DNA of 33,311 nt, taken from positions 1-33,311 of the forward strand of contig JAPPDF010000069.1 of the NCBI GenBank assembly GCA_028875575.1, in the 5' to 3' direction. This stretch comes from Acidobacteriota bacterium (lineage in GTDB: Bacteria; Acidobacteriota; Terriglobia; Versatilivoradales; Versatilivoraceae). The notes beneath the pieces were generated by a model that was not told the origin of the DNA, made no database searches, and was given only the letters and a program-made list of their open reading frames with translations. Position 1 is the stretch's first letter. Every line of letters starts with the position of its first letter. Made by a program: the position numbers and the translations under genes. Shown one piece after another: positions 1 to 10,009 of the stretch.

Positions 1-105
1 CACAGGCTCCCTCGACCGTAGTGACCGCTACGCTCTTCGGTCGCGAGCCCGCGCTGAAGGGGAAATTCCTGCGCCATGATCATGCCCCCTGGTGAGGAAT
101 GCGGG
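1..105. other. Left edge, no gene seen
   Basis: This stretch lies downstream of the histidine phosphatase stop. It holds two small overlapping inverted repeats (GACCG at about 14-18 with CGGTC near 39-43, and CGTAG with CTACG between them) and a 10-bp palindrome CATGATCATG at about 75-84. No T-run follows the hairpin on the minus strand, so I do not call a terminator. No coding frame is convincing. Confidence 0.4.
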
Positions 106-685
106 CTAACCCAATTCCCGATAGTCCTTAAACCTTCCCCGATCGTCCAGCATCACCACCCCGGCATAGCGGTTGCTGATGAACAGGCTGGGCAGATCGT
201 CGAGTCCGACAGCACCCAACACCACCAGCAACATGCGGATGGGGCCCGCGTGCGCCGTAATCAGCAGGCTGTGTCCTGCTGCCTCCGAACGGAGGCGCCG
301 GGCGAAGGCGTCGGCTCGCCGTTCCAGCTCCCTGAACCCTTCTCCCCCGGGGTAGGGGCGGTCCCGGCAACGGCGATAGTCCAGATAGGCAAAGGTCTCG
401 CGGACCGGCCGTTGCGTGAACCGGCCATAGTCCAGTTCCCGCAGCAACGAGGAGATATGTACCGGACAGTCGAGTGCCAGGGACTCCCTGATGACTTCCG
501 CCGTCTGCAGGGCCCGCCGCAGATCGCTGGAGTAGATCCGATCGAAACGGTGGTCCTTCAGCAAGGCCGCCACCGCCCGGGCGTCTTCCCGACCCTTTGC
601 GGTGAGGCATGAGGGCACTTGTCCGGCCACCAGCTTGCGCAAATTGTGGCTCGATTGGCCGTGGCGGACCAGGCAGATCACAGTG

Positions 686-693
<8 letters not shown>
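106..693 (-). CDS. Histidine phosphatase family protein (phosphoglycerate mutase-like)
   Basis: A 195-residue cytosolic protein of the histidine phosphatase superfamily, which transfers phosphate through a catalytic histidine. The N-terminal LVRHGQS carries the RHG motif (R10, H11, G12). R60 in SSDLRRALQT, E86 in LRELDYG and H148 in ITAHAG complete the usual catalytic set. The length fits the small cobC/gpmB-like branch, whose members act on varied phosphomonoesters such as alpha-ribazole phosphate, sugar phosphates or nucleotides. The sequence does not fix the substrate. Its ATG lies within the 3' end of nfo (8-nt overlap), so it is probably co-translated with nfo and bioD. No cobalamin gene is nearby, so a CobC role is not supported by context. 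Confidence 0.9.
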
Positions 694-2536
<1,843 letters not shown>

Positions 2537-2586
2537 ATCTTTTTTCTACTGAGGCACAGCCTCCCCTGCCTCGCGACTGCACCGTC

Positions 2587-3780
2587 TCAGGATCCGGACT
2601 GGCACCCGATTTCAGTCAGGCAACCCACCAGTTCATCGATCTGGGTTGCCGAGTGGCTGGCCGTCACAGTAATCCGCAAGCGACTGGTGTCCGGCGGAAC
2701 GGAAGGGGGCCGGATGGCCGCCACCAGGAACCCCCGATCCAGGAGCTGTCGACTCACCTCCAGCGCACGCTCCTCCGAACCCAACAGCACCGGGAAGATG
2801 GAGGTCTGTCCCTGGCCTCCGCCAAGACCATGCTGCGCCAGCCGACTGCGCATCAGCCGCATGTTGCTCCGCAGTCTTTCCCGGACCTCTGACGGAGGGC
2901 GAATCAGCTCCAGGCTGGCCAGGGCAGCTCCAAGGAGGGCCGGCGGCAGGGCGGTCGCAAAGATAAAGGGCCGGCACTTGTTGATCAGGTAGTCCCTCAT
3001 GGAAGCCGAGCAGGCTACGAATCCGCCGAAGGATCCCAGGGCCTTGCTCAAAGTGCCCATCAGCAACTCGATTTCCTCCGGACGGGCAGCGCCTCTTTCC
3101 TGGAAATGCTCCACCAGGCCGCCTCCCCGGGATCCCAATACCCCGGTGGCATGGGCTTCGTCCAGCATCAACCGGCAGTCGTAACGCCGGCACAAGCTGA
3201 TCAGACCGGGCAGATCGGCCAGATCGCCTTCCATGCTGAAGACCGAATCGGACACCACCAGCCGACGCCCAGCGCCGCCGCAGCCCTTCAGAAGCTCCTC
3301 CAGGTGTTCCAGGTTGTTGTGCCTGAAGACAACGGTGGAGGCGCTGCTGAGGCGGCAACCGTCCACAATGGAACCGTGATTGAGCGCATCGCTGAAGATG
3401 TGGTCTCCGGCTCCGACCAGACTGGAGAGCAGGCCCAGATTGGCGCTGAAGCCGGAAGCAAAGGTCAAGGCCGCCGCCTTGCCTTTCAACTCGGCCAATG
3501 CCACTTCCAGCCTTTCATGCAGATCCGAATTGCCGCAGATGAGCCTGGAGCTGCTTGCCGAGGCTCCCGCCCTCGCAATGGCCCGGGTGGAACCCTCCCT
3601 GACCGCGGGGTGCTGTGACAAGCCCAGGTAGTCGTTGCTGGAGAAGTTGACCAGGCGGCGGCCCCGATATTCAACCAGCGGACTCTCGTGAGCGAGGATT
3701 CTTCTGAGCGAGCGGCGCCTGTCCAGCGACTCCAGCCGGCTCAGCTCCCCTTCCACGAACTGGTTCCAGTCCTGGCTCAT
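2587..3780 (-). CDS. bioF: 8-amino-7-oxononanoate synthase
   Basis: BioF is a PLP enzyme that condenses pimeloyl-ACP or -CoA with L-alanine to give 8-amino-7-oxononanoate, the first committed step of biotin ring assembly. The 397-residue protein shows the alpha-oxoamine synthase signatures: NFSSNDYLGL near 45-54, NHGS with H135, LDEAHATG with D207 and H210, and the Schiff-base lysine K246 in GTLSKALGS. The ATG at 3780 overlaps the stop of the M16 peptidase as ATGA, which fixes the start although the frame is open further upstream. bioF therefore ends a ruvX-mltG-M16-bioF operon. It is parted from bioD by a repeat element, and bioA and bioB are not in the window. A related family member (KBL or SPT) is possible, but biotin context favours BioF. 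Confidence 0.92.
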   Translation of the reverse strand: MSQDWNQFVEGELSRLESLDRRRSLRRILAHESPLVEYRGRRLVNFSSNDYLGLSQHPAVREGSTRAIARAGASASSSRLICGNSDLHERLEVALAELKGKAAALTFASGFSANLGLLSSLVGAGDHIFSDALNHGSIVDGCRLSSASTVVFRHNNLEHLEELLKGCGGAGRRLVVSDSVFSMEGDLADLPGLISLCRRYDCRLMLDEAHATGVLGSRGGGLVEHFQERGAARPEEIELLMGTLSKALGSFGGFVACSASMRDYLINKCRPFIFATALPPALLGAALASLELIRPPSEVRERLRSNMRLMRSRLAQHGLGGGQGQTSIFPVLLGSEERALEVSRQLLDRGFLVAAIRPPSVPPDTSRLRITVTASHSATQIDELVGCLTEIGCQSGS

Positions 3781-6700
3781 TGCAACACGGCTTCGGGACC
3801 TGCAATCACAGTGGCCGTACGGTCGAGCAGCAGCCGGGTTCTGGAGACATCGATCACCTGATCCACCGTCACCCCATGGATCCGACCCAGCCAGTCCCGC
3901 AGGGCGTCGGCACCGGGATCGAACCACTCGGCCTGTGTCAGGGCCGCGGTCAGACCACTGTTGGAGGAGAGGCCGACCATCATCCGATTGAGCAGATAAT
4001 TCTTGGCAGCCGTCACCTCTCCGGGGGTCACCTCCCGATCCCGCAGGTCTGCCATTTGCTCTCCAAGGTAGGAAACCACGCTCTCCAGTTCTCCCGGTTT
4101 CACGCCCAGTTGGACCATGAACACCCCACCCTCCAGGCTGGCGCCCCCGGCGCTGAAGGGGAAGGAGGCCGGTCCTTCGGACACAGCCCTGGTACTGCCC
4201 AGTCGGGCTCCCTGCCCTAGAATTTGCGAGAGCACCAGCATCGGAAAGTAGTCGGGGTGCCGGCGAGAAACCCCGGGCAGCCCGTGGACCAGGGTGCCGT
4301 AGGAACTCCCCCGCAATCGAATGAGGTGCCGACCGGTTCCCAGCCCCGGAGCCACGGCCTCGACCGGTTGAGACACGGGAGCCTCCAACGCCTGCCAGTC
4401 TCCAAAATGGTCCGCGATGGCGGACAGCACCTCTTCAACCCCCCGGTCGCTGGCCACCGACAGGATCAGCCGATTCGGCCGGTAGAACCTCTGCCGGAAG
4501 TCCTCCACGTCAGAGGGCTGCAACACCTCGACCGTCTCCAGACTGCCCTTGAGATTGCGCCCGAACGGATGACCATGGGGATGAATCCTTCGTCGAAAGG
4601 CCTGCTCGGCCCGGTGAGCCCCGCTGTCGGCTTCCAGGCGCAGCTCGTTGAGGATCACACCCTGCTCCCGGCGGAAGTCGCTCTCCGAAAAACCGGGGCT
4701 TCGGACCATTCGAGCCGAGGAGGCCAGTGCCCCGGGGAGATCCTCACCCCTTCCTTGAAGGTGAACCGCCGTCGCCAGGTAGTTTGTCCCGATACCGAGG
4801 GAGACTCCCGACGATTCGATGGATTCCGCCGGGGATGGAGCTTCGTCGGTGCCGTCCAGCAGCAATTGTCCGCTGAGATGAGCCAGCCCCGCCCTGTCGT
4901 CGCCGTCTCTGGCGGCTCCGGCTCCAAAGGTCAAGCGCAGGCTGAAGCTATCCCGGGCCGGGTGACTCGCGACCCATACCACCATTCCATTGCCCAGCAC
5001 CTGGCGCTTGGTGCTCCAGGATTCCGGAAGGGGTTGTCCCAACCGGCTCGACGGTAACAAGGGCCCCGGTTCCGCGGAAAGCCCGGTTGGACCCTCCACT
5101 GTCGCTCCGCCGCCAAGACGTCCGGCCACTTGCGCCACCGGAAACATGGCGCCGTGGCCGGGCGGACCCAAAACGGGCCGGGCCGAGCTCAGGTTCGGAG
5201 CGACGCTTTTTGGTCTACGCCCCCCGGATATGGGATCGGCGCTGGTGGCGGCGAGCTTTTCCACCCCAATGACCGGGGTCTCGGGCCGAGGAAGATACCA
5301 GCCTACCGTGCGAGCTTCCTTGGAAAAAATCGGCCGTGCAACCCGCTGCAAGTCGGCCCTGGAAACCCCGTCGATCTTCTCTTCCATACGCTGCAGAACC
5401 TGGAAGCTGGCGATGGATTCGAAGGTGCCCAGTTGATGAGCCAGCTTGCCGACGGAGTTCCGGTCCAGAAGAAATCTAGTCTTGATCTGCCTCCGGGCCC
5501 GGTCCAGGTCGTCATCCGAAAATTCCCCGTTTCTGAGACGTTCCAACTCATGGTCCAGCATCTCCTCGGCCAGTTCGAAATGGGAGCTGTCCGGAAGCGT
5601 CACCAACAACTTGTAGAGGTAGGGGTGACGGGTGGCATGGAGGCTGGAGTGGACATGGGTAGCGACCTCGGAATCGACCAGGGCCCGGTACAGGCGCGAG
5701 GTTCTGGCAGCGCTTTCCTGCAGGGAATCCAGACTGACGCTCCGGCCCTTGGCACGACACAACATGGCGTCCAGGACCCACAGCCCGTACAGATCGCTCT
5801 GGTGGACGCCGGGAGCCCGAAAGACCATCTGCAAGTAGGGGACACTTCCCGGTCCGGTGAGGCGCAGCCGCCGTTCTCCCCGCTGCACCGGCTCCGACAG
5901 CGGCACCCGGGTCGGGGCCGGTCTCCGGGGAATGACACCGAACCGGCGACGGACCGCTCGCATGGCCCGGTCCACATCAATATCACCGACCAGTACCAGA
6001 ATGGCGTTGGCGGGCGTGTAAAAACGGCGGTAGTGGTCCCAAAGCCGGCTGCCATCCATCTGCTCCACGTCCGGGACCCATCCCCCGGCAGGCCAGCGGT
6101 AGGGGTGCCGCTTCAGGGCCGTAGTCGCCATCTCCCAGTCCAATGCCAGGCGGGAATCATCCTCACGCCGCAACAGCTCGGCAATTACCAGACCCCGTTC
6201 CAGCTCGATCCGACCGGACTCAAAGCGTTGGTGCCGCAGGCGCCCGGCTGCCAGTTTGAGCAGGTCGTCCAGTTCGCTCTTCACCACCGAAGCAAAGTAG
6301 GCGGTCTGGTCCAGAGAGGTGTAACCCTGCAAGAGGCCGGCAGCGTGGCGGACAATCCAGGGACGGTCAGTTGCGGACGACGGGTTTCCGGAGCTGAGGG
6401 TCAGGTGTTCGACGAAATGGGAGATACCGGACGTTCCCAGCCCCGAATCATGTGAACCCACCCGTAGCCAGAGTCCCACCGAGACCACTGGAGAGGAATG
6501 ATCTTCCTTGAGCAGGACCTTCAGGCCGTTGTCGAGATAGGTCTCCACCACCCCGAAGACCGGCGGCTCGGTCTGCTCCGACGGGGCAGTTTCCGTTGAT
6601 GGATCCTGGGCTCCCACAGCCCCCGAAAACCCAAGAGTCCCCAGCAGAAGTGCGCCGCAAAGGCAGGGCAATGGGCTGGAGGCAGGACGTGCTGCGGACC

Positions 6701-6908
6701 GGGCTTCGCCGGAGGGCGCGGCTGCAGTCAACCCCGGGTCGGGAGCACGCGGCCGGGTCCGGCCCTGAGCCAAGTGGACCCGCTGGATCGGGTTGCTACT
6801 ATCAGGATCCCGTGCGTCGGGTCCGGGCGAGCCGCTGCTGGCTACGGAGGGCCCTCCTATAAGCGCCCACGGCCCGCTGATGCTGCGCCAAAGTCTCTGA
6901 AAAGACAT
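3777..6908 (-). CDS. M16 family zinc peptidase, two-domain, probably periplasmic
   Basis: A large M16 (pitrilysin-type) metallopeptidase of about 1043 residues from this start, with two M16 units fused. The N-terminal unit has the inverted zinc motif HFVEH at about 164-168 and the third ligand glutamate at about 244, 76 residues on, as in active enzymes. In the C-terminal unit the same place reads HLSGQ (about 677-681), so it has lost the glutamate and second histidine and is probably structural. A Pro/Ser/Gly-rich linker of about 60 residues joins them. A hydrophobic stretch LCGALLLGTLGFSGAVGA just before the first domain looks like a signal peptide core, implying export. The start is uncertain: the ATG at 6908 lies 107 nt inside mltG, and TTG codons at 6773 or 6731 would give a more normal signal peptide. 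Its stop overlaps bioF as ATGA. Confidence 0.85.
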   Translation of the reverse strand: MSFQRLWRSISGPWALIGGPSVASSGSPGPDARDPDSSNPIQRVHLAQGRTRPRAPDPGLTAAAPSGEARSAARPASSPLPCLCGALLLGTLGFSGAVGAQDPSTETAPSEQTEPPVFGVVETYLDNGLKVLLKEDHSSPVVSVGLWLRVGSHDSGLGTSGISHFVEHLTLSSGNPSSATDRPWIVRHAAGLLQGYTSLDQTAYFASVVKSELDDLLKLAAGRLRHQRFESGRIELERGLVIAELLRREDDSRLALDWEMATTALKRHPYRWPAGGWVPDVEQMDGSRLWDHYRRFYTPANAILVLVGDIDVDRAMRAVRRRFGVIPRRPAPTRVPLSEPVQRGERRLRLTGPGSVPYLQMVFRAPGVHQSDLYGLWVLDAMLCRAKGRSVSLDSLQESAARTSRLYRALVDSEVATHVHSSLHATRHPYLYKLLVTLPDSSHFELAEEMLDHELERLRNGEFSDDDLDRARRQIKTRFLLDRNSVGKLAHQLGTFESIASFQVLQRMEEKIDGVSRADLQRVARPIFSKEARTVGWYLPRPETPVIGVEKLAATSADPISGGRRPKSVAPNLSSARPVLGPPGHGAMFPVAQVAGRLGGGATVEGPTGLSAEPGPLLPSSRLGQPLPESWSTKRQVLGNGMVVWVASHPARDSFSLRLTFGAGAARDGDDRAGLAHLSGQLLLDGTDEAPSPAESIESSGVSLGIGTNYLATAVHLQGRGEDLPGALASSARMVRSPGFSESDFRREQGVILNELRLEADSGAHRAEQAFRRRIHPHGHPFGRNLKGSLETVEVLQPSDVEDFRQRFYRPNRLILSVASDRGVEEVLSAIADHFGDWQALEAPVSQPVEAVAPGLGTGRHLIRLRGSSYGTLVHGLPGVSRRHPDYFPMLVLSQILGQGARLGSTRAVSEGPASFPFSAGGASLEGGVFMVQLGVKPGELESVVSYLGEQMADLRDREVTPGEVTAAKNYLLNRMMVGLSSNSGLTAALTQAEWFDPGADALRDWLGRIHGVTVDQVIDVSRTRLLLDRTATVIAGPEAVLQ

Positions 6909-7866
6909 GTCCCCCCCGGTTGTCGCTGACAAAGTAGAGGTAGTTGGTTTTTGCCGGACGAATCGCGGCCTGGAGTGATTTCAGCCCCGGATTGGCTATG
7001 GGGCCGGGAGGCAATCCGGCAATGGTGTAGGTGTTGTAGGGCGAACTGAAATCCAGGTCGGACTGGTAGATCTTGCCTCGAAACCGTCCGTTCAGCTTGG
7101 CGGCATAGATCACGGTGGGATCGCACTGAAGCGGGATTCCCCGGCTCAGCCGGTTGTGAAAGACCGAAGAAACCAAGGCCCGCTCCGAGGGCATACCCGT
7201 TTCGGTCTCGATCAGCGAAGCCAGCGTTACCACTTGTTGCAGGGTCAACCCACTGGCTTCCATTTCGGGCAGAATGTAAGTCTCGGCCACCTGGCGAAAT
7301 CGTTGAACCATCTGACGGATCAGATCCCGGGCCGTCGTCTGCCGGTTCCAGCGATAGGTGTCCGGAAACAGGAATCCCTCCAGATTGCCGGCCTTGGGAG
7401 CCAAATCGGGAATCAGCTCAACCTCTTCAAGCATTCGGTCGAAGTCCTCGGGCAGAGCCGGGCCGCCCCCTCTGAACAAATCCGGAATTTCAAACAGAGA
7501 AGAACCTTCCGGGATGGTGAGCTCGCGATAGTGGATCAACCCCCGGTTCAAGCGCTCGGCAACCTGTGGAATGGTCAGTGGTTCCCGGAACAGATATTCT
7601 CCCGCCTGGAGAGGCTTCGACCACTTCAAGGTCTTGACGTAGGCCAGGAAAAGGTGGCGATGGCTGATGATGCCTTCCGTTTCCAGTTGCCGGGCGATGT
7701 CCGGCGACGGGGTGCCGGGAGCGATCCACAGCAGCTTCTCCGGCTCCGAGTAGTTCTTGAGCGGATGGTACCAGGCAGTGACAAGGGCGCCGGCTCCCGC
7801 TCCCACAAGCAGCAGCCCCAATCCTGCCAGGCACATCAGAATCACAAGTCGTCTGCCTGTTGTCAT
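6802..7866 (-). CDS. mltG: Endolytic murein transglycosylase
   Basis: MltG cleaves nascent peptidoglycan strands at the membrane and sets glycan chain length. The 354-residue protein starts with a short cytosolic tail and one membrane helix (about 7-32). It continues with the YceG-like domain containing LEGFLFPDTY (162-171) and the catalytic glutamate E220 in ASLIETETG. Near the C-terminus, PYNTY and GLPPGPIANPG are family hallmarks. The start ATG at 7866 has only a weak ribosome binding site. Linkage to ruvX immediately upstream is a widely conserved pair. The 3' end appears to overlap the start of the M16 peptidase gene, whose exact start is not settled. Confidence 0.95.
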   Translation of the reverse strand: MTTGRRLVILMCLAGLGLLLVGAGAGALVTAWYHPLKNYSEPEKLLWIAPGTPSPDIARQLETEGIISHRHLFLAYVKTLKWSKPLQAGEYLFREPLTIPQVAERLNRGLIHYRELTIPEGSSLFEIPDLFRGGGPALPEDFDRMLEEVELIPDLAPKAGNLEGFLFPDTYRWNRQTTARDLIRQMVQRFRQVAETYILPEMEASGLTLQQVVTLASLIETETGMPSERALVSSVFHNRLSRGIPLQCDPTVIYAAKLNGRFRGKIYQSDLDFSSPYNTYTIAGLPPGPIANPGLKSLQAAIRPAKTNYLYFVSDNRGGHVFSETLAQHQRAVGAYRRALRSQQRLARTRRTGS

Positions 7867-7886
7867 AGATCCGGCCGGTTGAGTCC

Positions 7887-7970
7887 GAACTGCCGATTCC
7901 GAGAATCCCCGCAGCTCTGGTCATCATTCATCATTCAGAACTGCCGGTTCCGGGAGTCGAGGTAGCTCTG
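7887..7970. repeat. 51-bp-spaced duplication of the ruvX 3' end with GAATGAT units
   Basis: The last 33 nt of the ruvX coding sequence (7938-7970) reappear in imperfect form at 7887-7919, matching at 26 of 33 positions. Read on the minus strand, the copy encodes QSCGDSRNRQF, against QSYLDSRNRQF at the true RuvX C-terminus. Between the copies sits a short heptad array (GAATGAT twice) that begins at the ruvX stop codon. It lies in the ruvX-mltG spacer. Confidence 0.75.
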
Positions 7971-8354
7971 AAGCATGATCGCGGCCGCCATCCGGTCGAT
8001 GGCCCCGCGGCGTTTCTTCCGTCTCACACCGGCTTCAATCAGGGTCTTCTCCGCCGAGAGCGAGGTGAAACGCTCGTCCCACAAGACCACCGGCAGTCCG
8101 GTGGCCTCTTTCAGCCGGTCGGCAAAATCCCGGCTACGTTCCGCCTGCCTTCCCGCCGAGCCGTCCAGATTCAGCGGATTGCCGACCACGAACCGCTCCA
8201 CCCCGTGCGCCTCGGCCATCTCTGCCAAGTAGGCGAGGTCGCGGTCCCAACCGGACCGCTCCAGGGTGGCGTGACCCTGTGCGATCAGACCGGTCTGGTC
8301 ACTGAGCGCGATCCCTATCCGGACCTCTCCCACGTCCAGACCCATGCTCCGCAT
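7935..8354 (-). CDS. ruvX: Holliday junction resolvase-like RuvX/YqgF
   Basis: A 139-residue RNase H-fold protein of the YqgF/RuvX family, implicated in pre-16S rRNA 5'-end processing and once proposed as a Holliday junction resolvase. The acidic active-site positions are seen in MGLDVGEVRIGIA (D7), VVGNPLNLDGS and WDERFTS, and near the C-terminus in AIDRMAAAIMLQSYLD. The length is typical. The ATG at 8354 is taken because AGGG lies upstream; an internal ATG at 8345 is poorly placed. It heads the ruvX-mltG-M16-bioF set and has a likely promoter of its own 35 nt upstream. The stop codon lies in a GAATGAT heptad array. Confidence 0.94.
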   Translation of the reverse strand: MRSMGLDVGEVRIGIALSDQTGLIAQGHATLERSGWDRDLAYLAEMAEAHGVERFVVGNPLNLDGSAGRQAERSRDFADRLKEATGLPVVLWDERFTSLSAEKTLIEAGVRRKKRRGAIDRMAAAIMLQSYLDSRNRQF

Positions 8355-8388
8355 CGAGCGTTACCCTTTCCGTGCTGACCCAGCCCTC

Positions 8389-8394
8389 ATTATA
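8389..8394 (-). promoter_or_regulatory. Probable -10 box of the ruvX operon
   Basis: A perfect TATAAT hexamer on the minus strand, within an AT-rich island (TATATAAT) that stands out from the GC-rich surroundings, lies 34 nt before the ruvX ATG. No good -35 hexamer is seen at 16-18 nt, so the call rests on the -10 alone. It fits a new transcript starting after the methyltransferase gene ends at 8421. Confidence 0.4.
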
Positions 8395-8420
8395 TACCGC
8401 TCCCTGGCCGGCTCCGCCGC

Positions 8421-9245
8421 CTACGGACCTCCGGAGACTTCGGGCTCAAGAAGCTCCGCGCTGCCCGTCTTCCGGCATTTCACCATGTATCCGGTCCCCA
8501 TGTCCCTCCTCAGAAAGGGACGTTGCATCAGCAGGAAGGGTCGCCACAACCGCTCCTTGAGCAACCACTTCGCCAGCCGGGCAAAACGCCGGCCCCCACT
8601 CACGGAGGTCCGCCCAAAATCCCTCATGGAACCGCCGGCAGCCGGGGCAAGGGCTCCGACGCACCCGCTCGCGCCGGTGGTCTCACCACGCTCCGGGAAC
8701 AAGAGCGAGGAGAGCGGGTAGGTCCAGTTCAGCACCGGGAACCCATAACAGCAAAATGCCTCCGCCGCCAAGCCGGACCGGCCGAGCTTTCGGATCAACT
8801 CCGCTTTCTCGTATCTTCGGGCGTGGCCGGCTCGAGTGTCGTTGGAGGTCCAGCGACGCTGGTGAGCCGGCACGGAAAACAACAGGATGCCTTCGGCGGA
8901 CAGCAGATCCCTCCAGCGTTCCAGGCATTGCCGGTCATCCAGGTAGTGCTCCAGAACCTCGAAGGCCAGCACCAGGTCGAAGGGTCCTTCCACCTCAGAA
9001 AAATCCTGGGTGCGAAACTCCACCACGCCGGCCGGATGGCTGGATCGCCTCCGGTGCTCTTGAATCAGTGCCGGATTAAGATCCAGACAGAGCCCACGGC
9101 ACCCCCAACCCACCAGATCTTCATAAATGTTCCCGCTGCCGACCCCAATCTCCAGGAAACGCCCCGATTCCACCGGCTGCAGGAGTCGGCGCATCAGCCA
9201 GCGGCGGTAGAGATAGGCCAGGGTGGGGTTGAACTCTGTGCTCAA
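8421..9245 (-). CDS. Class I SAM-dependent methyltransferase
   Basis: A Rossmann-fold SAM methyltransferase of 274 residues. The SAM-binding motif I is FLEIGVGSGN (about 30-39), followed by LCLDLNP (motif II acidic residue) and DLVLAFEVLEHY, the usual motif IV with HY after the EVLEH block. The frame is open far upstream, but the TTG at 9245 is the likely start. It overlaps the previous stop as TTGA, has GGAG 7 nt upstream, and removes about 125 residues of Pro/Arg-rich noise that would overlap the upstream gene. The C-terminal third has a hydrophobic, Arg-rich stretch and does not resemble a known specific family. It sits in a glycan gene block, so a sugar or lipid carrier is a plausible substrate, but this is inference. 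Confidence 0.85.
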   Translation of the reverse strand: MSTEFNPTLAYLYRRWLMRRLLQPVESGRFLEIGVGSGNIYEDLVGWGCRGLCLDLNPALIQEHRRRSSHPAGVVEFRTQDFSEVEGPFDLVLAFEVLEHYLDDRQCLERWRDLLSAEGILLFSVPAHQRRWTSNDTRAGHARRYEKAELIRKLGRSGLAAEAFCCYGFPVLNWTYPLSSLLFPERGETTGASGCVGALAPAAGGSMRDFGRTSVSGGRRFARLAKWLLKERLWRPFLLMQRPFLRRDMGTGYMVKCRKTGSAELLEPEVSGGP

Positions 9246-10009
9246 GACTGGTCTCCGGTCCGACCCTCCAGGCTGTTTTCGTCCTTCCTCAGGGTCAGGA
9301 TATAGACGGGAAGCCAGGGCATCAGCAAGACGAAGGACCAGCGGGGAAACCACCGCAACCAGCGTGCCGGCCCGCTCAAACCGGGATCGTCCCGGAAGAA
9401 GAATTCCGCATCGGCCAGGACCGCGGCGGTCTGGTTCCGGACCCGAAACCGGCGGGCCAGCCGGTTCAGCTGCCGGTAGCTGAGAGGATAGTCGAGATAG
9501 GCCTGGCCCCGTCCGGTCCAGCGGACATAGCGGTCGGCCAGCCACCTCGGAAACCAGGACAAGAGGGGCAAGCGATAGTGCTGCTCCATCAAGCCGTACC
9601 GATTGGGGGTGGCAAGATAGCACAGCCCCCCCGGACGAAGCACCCGCCAGGCCTCGTCAATCAGTTGCTGCGGCACGCGAACGTGCTCCACCACGTGGTT
9701 CAGCAGCAGGACGTCGAAAGTGTCTGAACGCAGGGGAAGGCGACAGCCGTCCGCCCGAATGAAGTGAAACCCCTTCCGGCGACCGTCTTCCTCCGCGTAG
9801 TCGACGCCTACCACCAGACCGAAGTGCTCGGCCAGCGTCTGAGTGATTTGACCCTGACTACAGCCTACGTCCAATAGCGAGAGTTTCCGGTCGAGAGCGA
9901 TCTGTTGCTGCAACACCCGCAGAATCTTTTGGGCCTTGGCCTCTCGAGAGGCCAGGTAGTCTTCCACCCAGGGGGGGAAACGCCCCAGGAAAGTGCGGGA
10001 AGGGCTCAT
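9242..10009 (-). CDS. Class I SAM-dependent methyltransferase
   Basis: A 255-residue SAM methyltransferase of the Methyltransf_11 type. Motif I is LLDVGCSQGQ (about 45-54) and the acidic residue of motif II is in VVGVDYAEED. DVLLLNHVVEHV is motif IV, and RVLRPGGLCYLATPNRYGL is the post-IV loop. The C-terminus is hydrophobic and aromatic (WSFVLLMPWLPVYIL), perhaps a membrane-associated segment. ATG at 10009 overlaps the upstream glycosyltransferase stop as ATGA, with AGGGA 7 nt upstream. Such enzymes beside glycosyltransferases often methylate sugars or lipid-linked intermediates; the substrate is unknown here. Confidence 0.88.
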   Translation of the reverse strand: MSPSRTFLGRFPPWVEDYLASREAKAQKILRVLQQQIALDRKLSLLDVGCSQGQITQTLAEHFGLVVGVDYAEEDGRRKGFHFIRADGCRLPLRSDTFDVLLLNHVVEHVRVPQQLIDEAWRVLRPGGLCYLATPNRYGLMEQHYRLPLLSWFPRWLADRYVRWTGRGQAYLDYPLSYRQLNRLARRFRVRNQTAAVLADAEFFFRDDPGLSGPARWLRWFPRWSFVLLMPWLPVYILTLRKDENSLEGRTGDQS

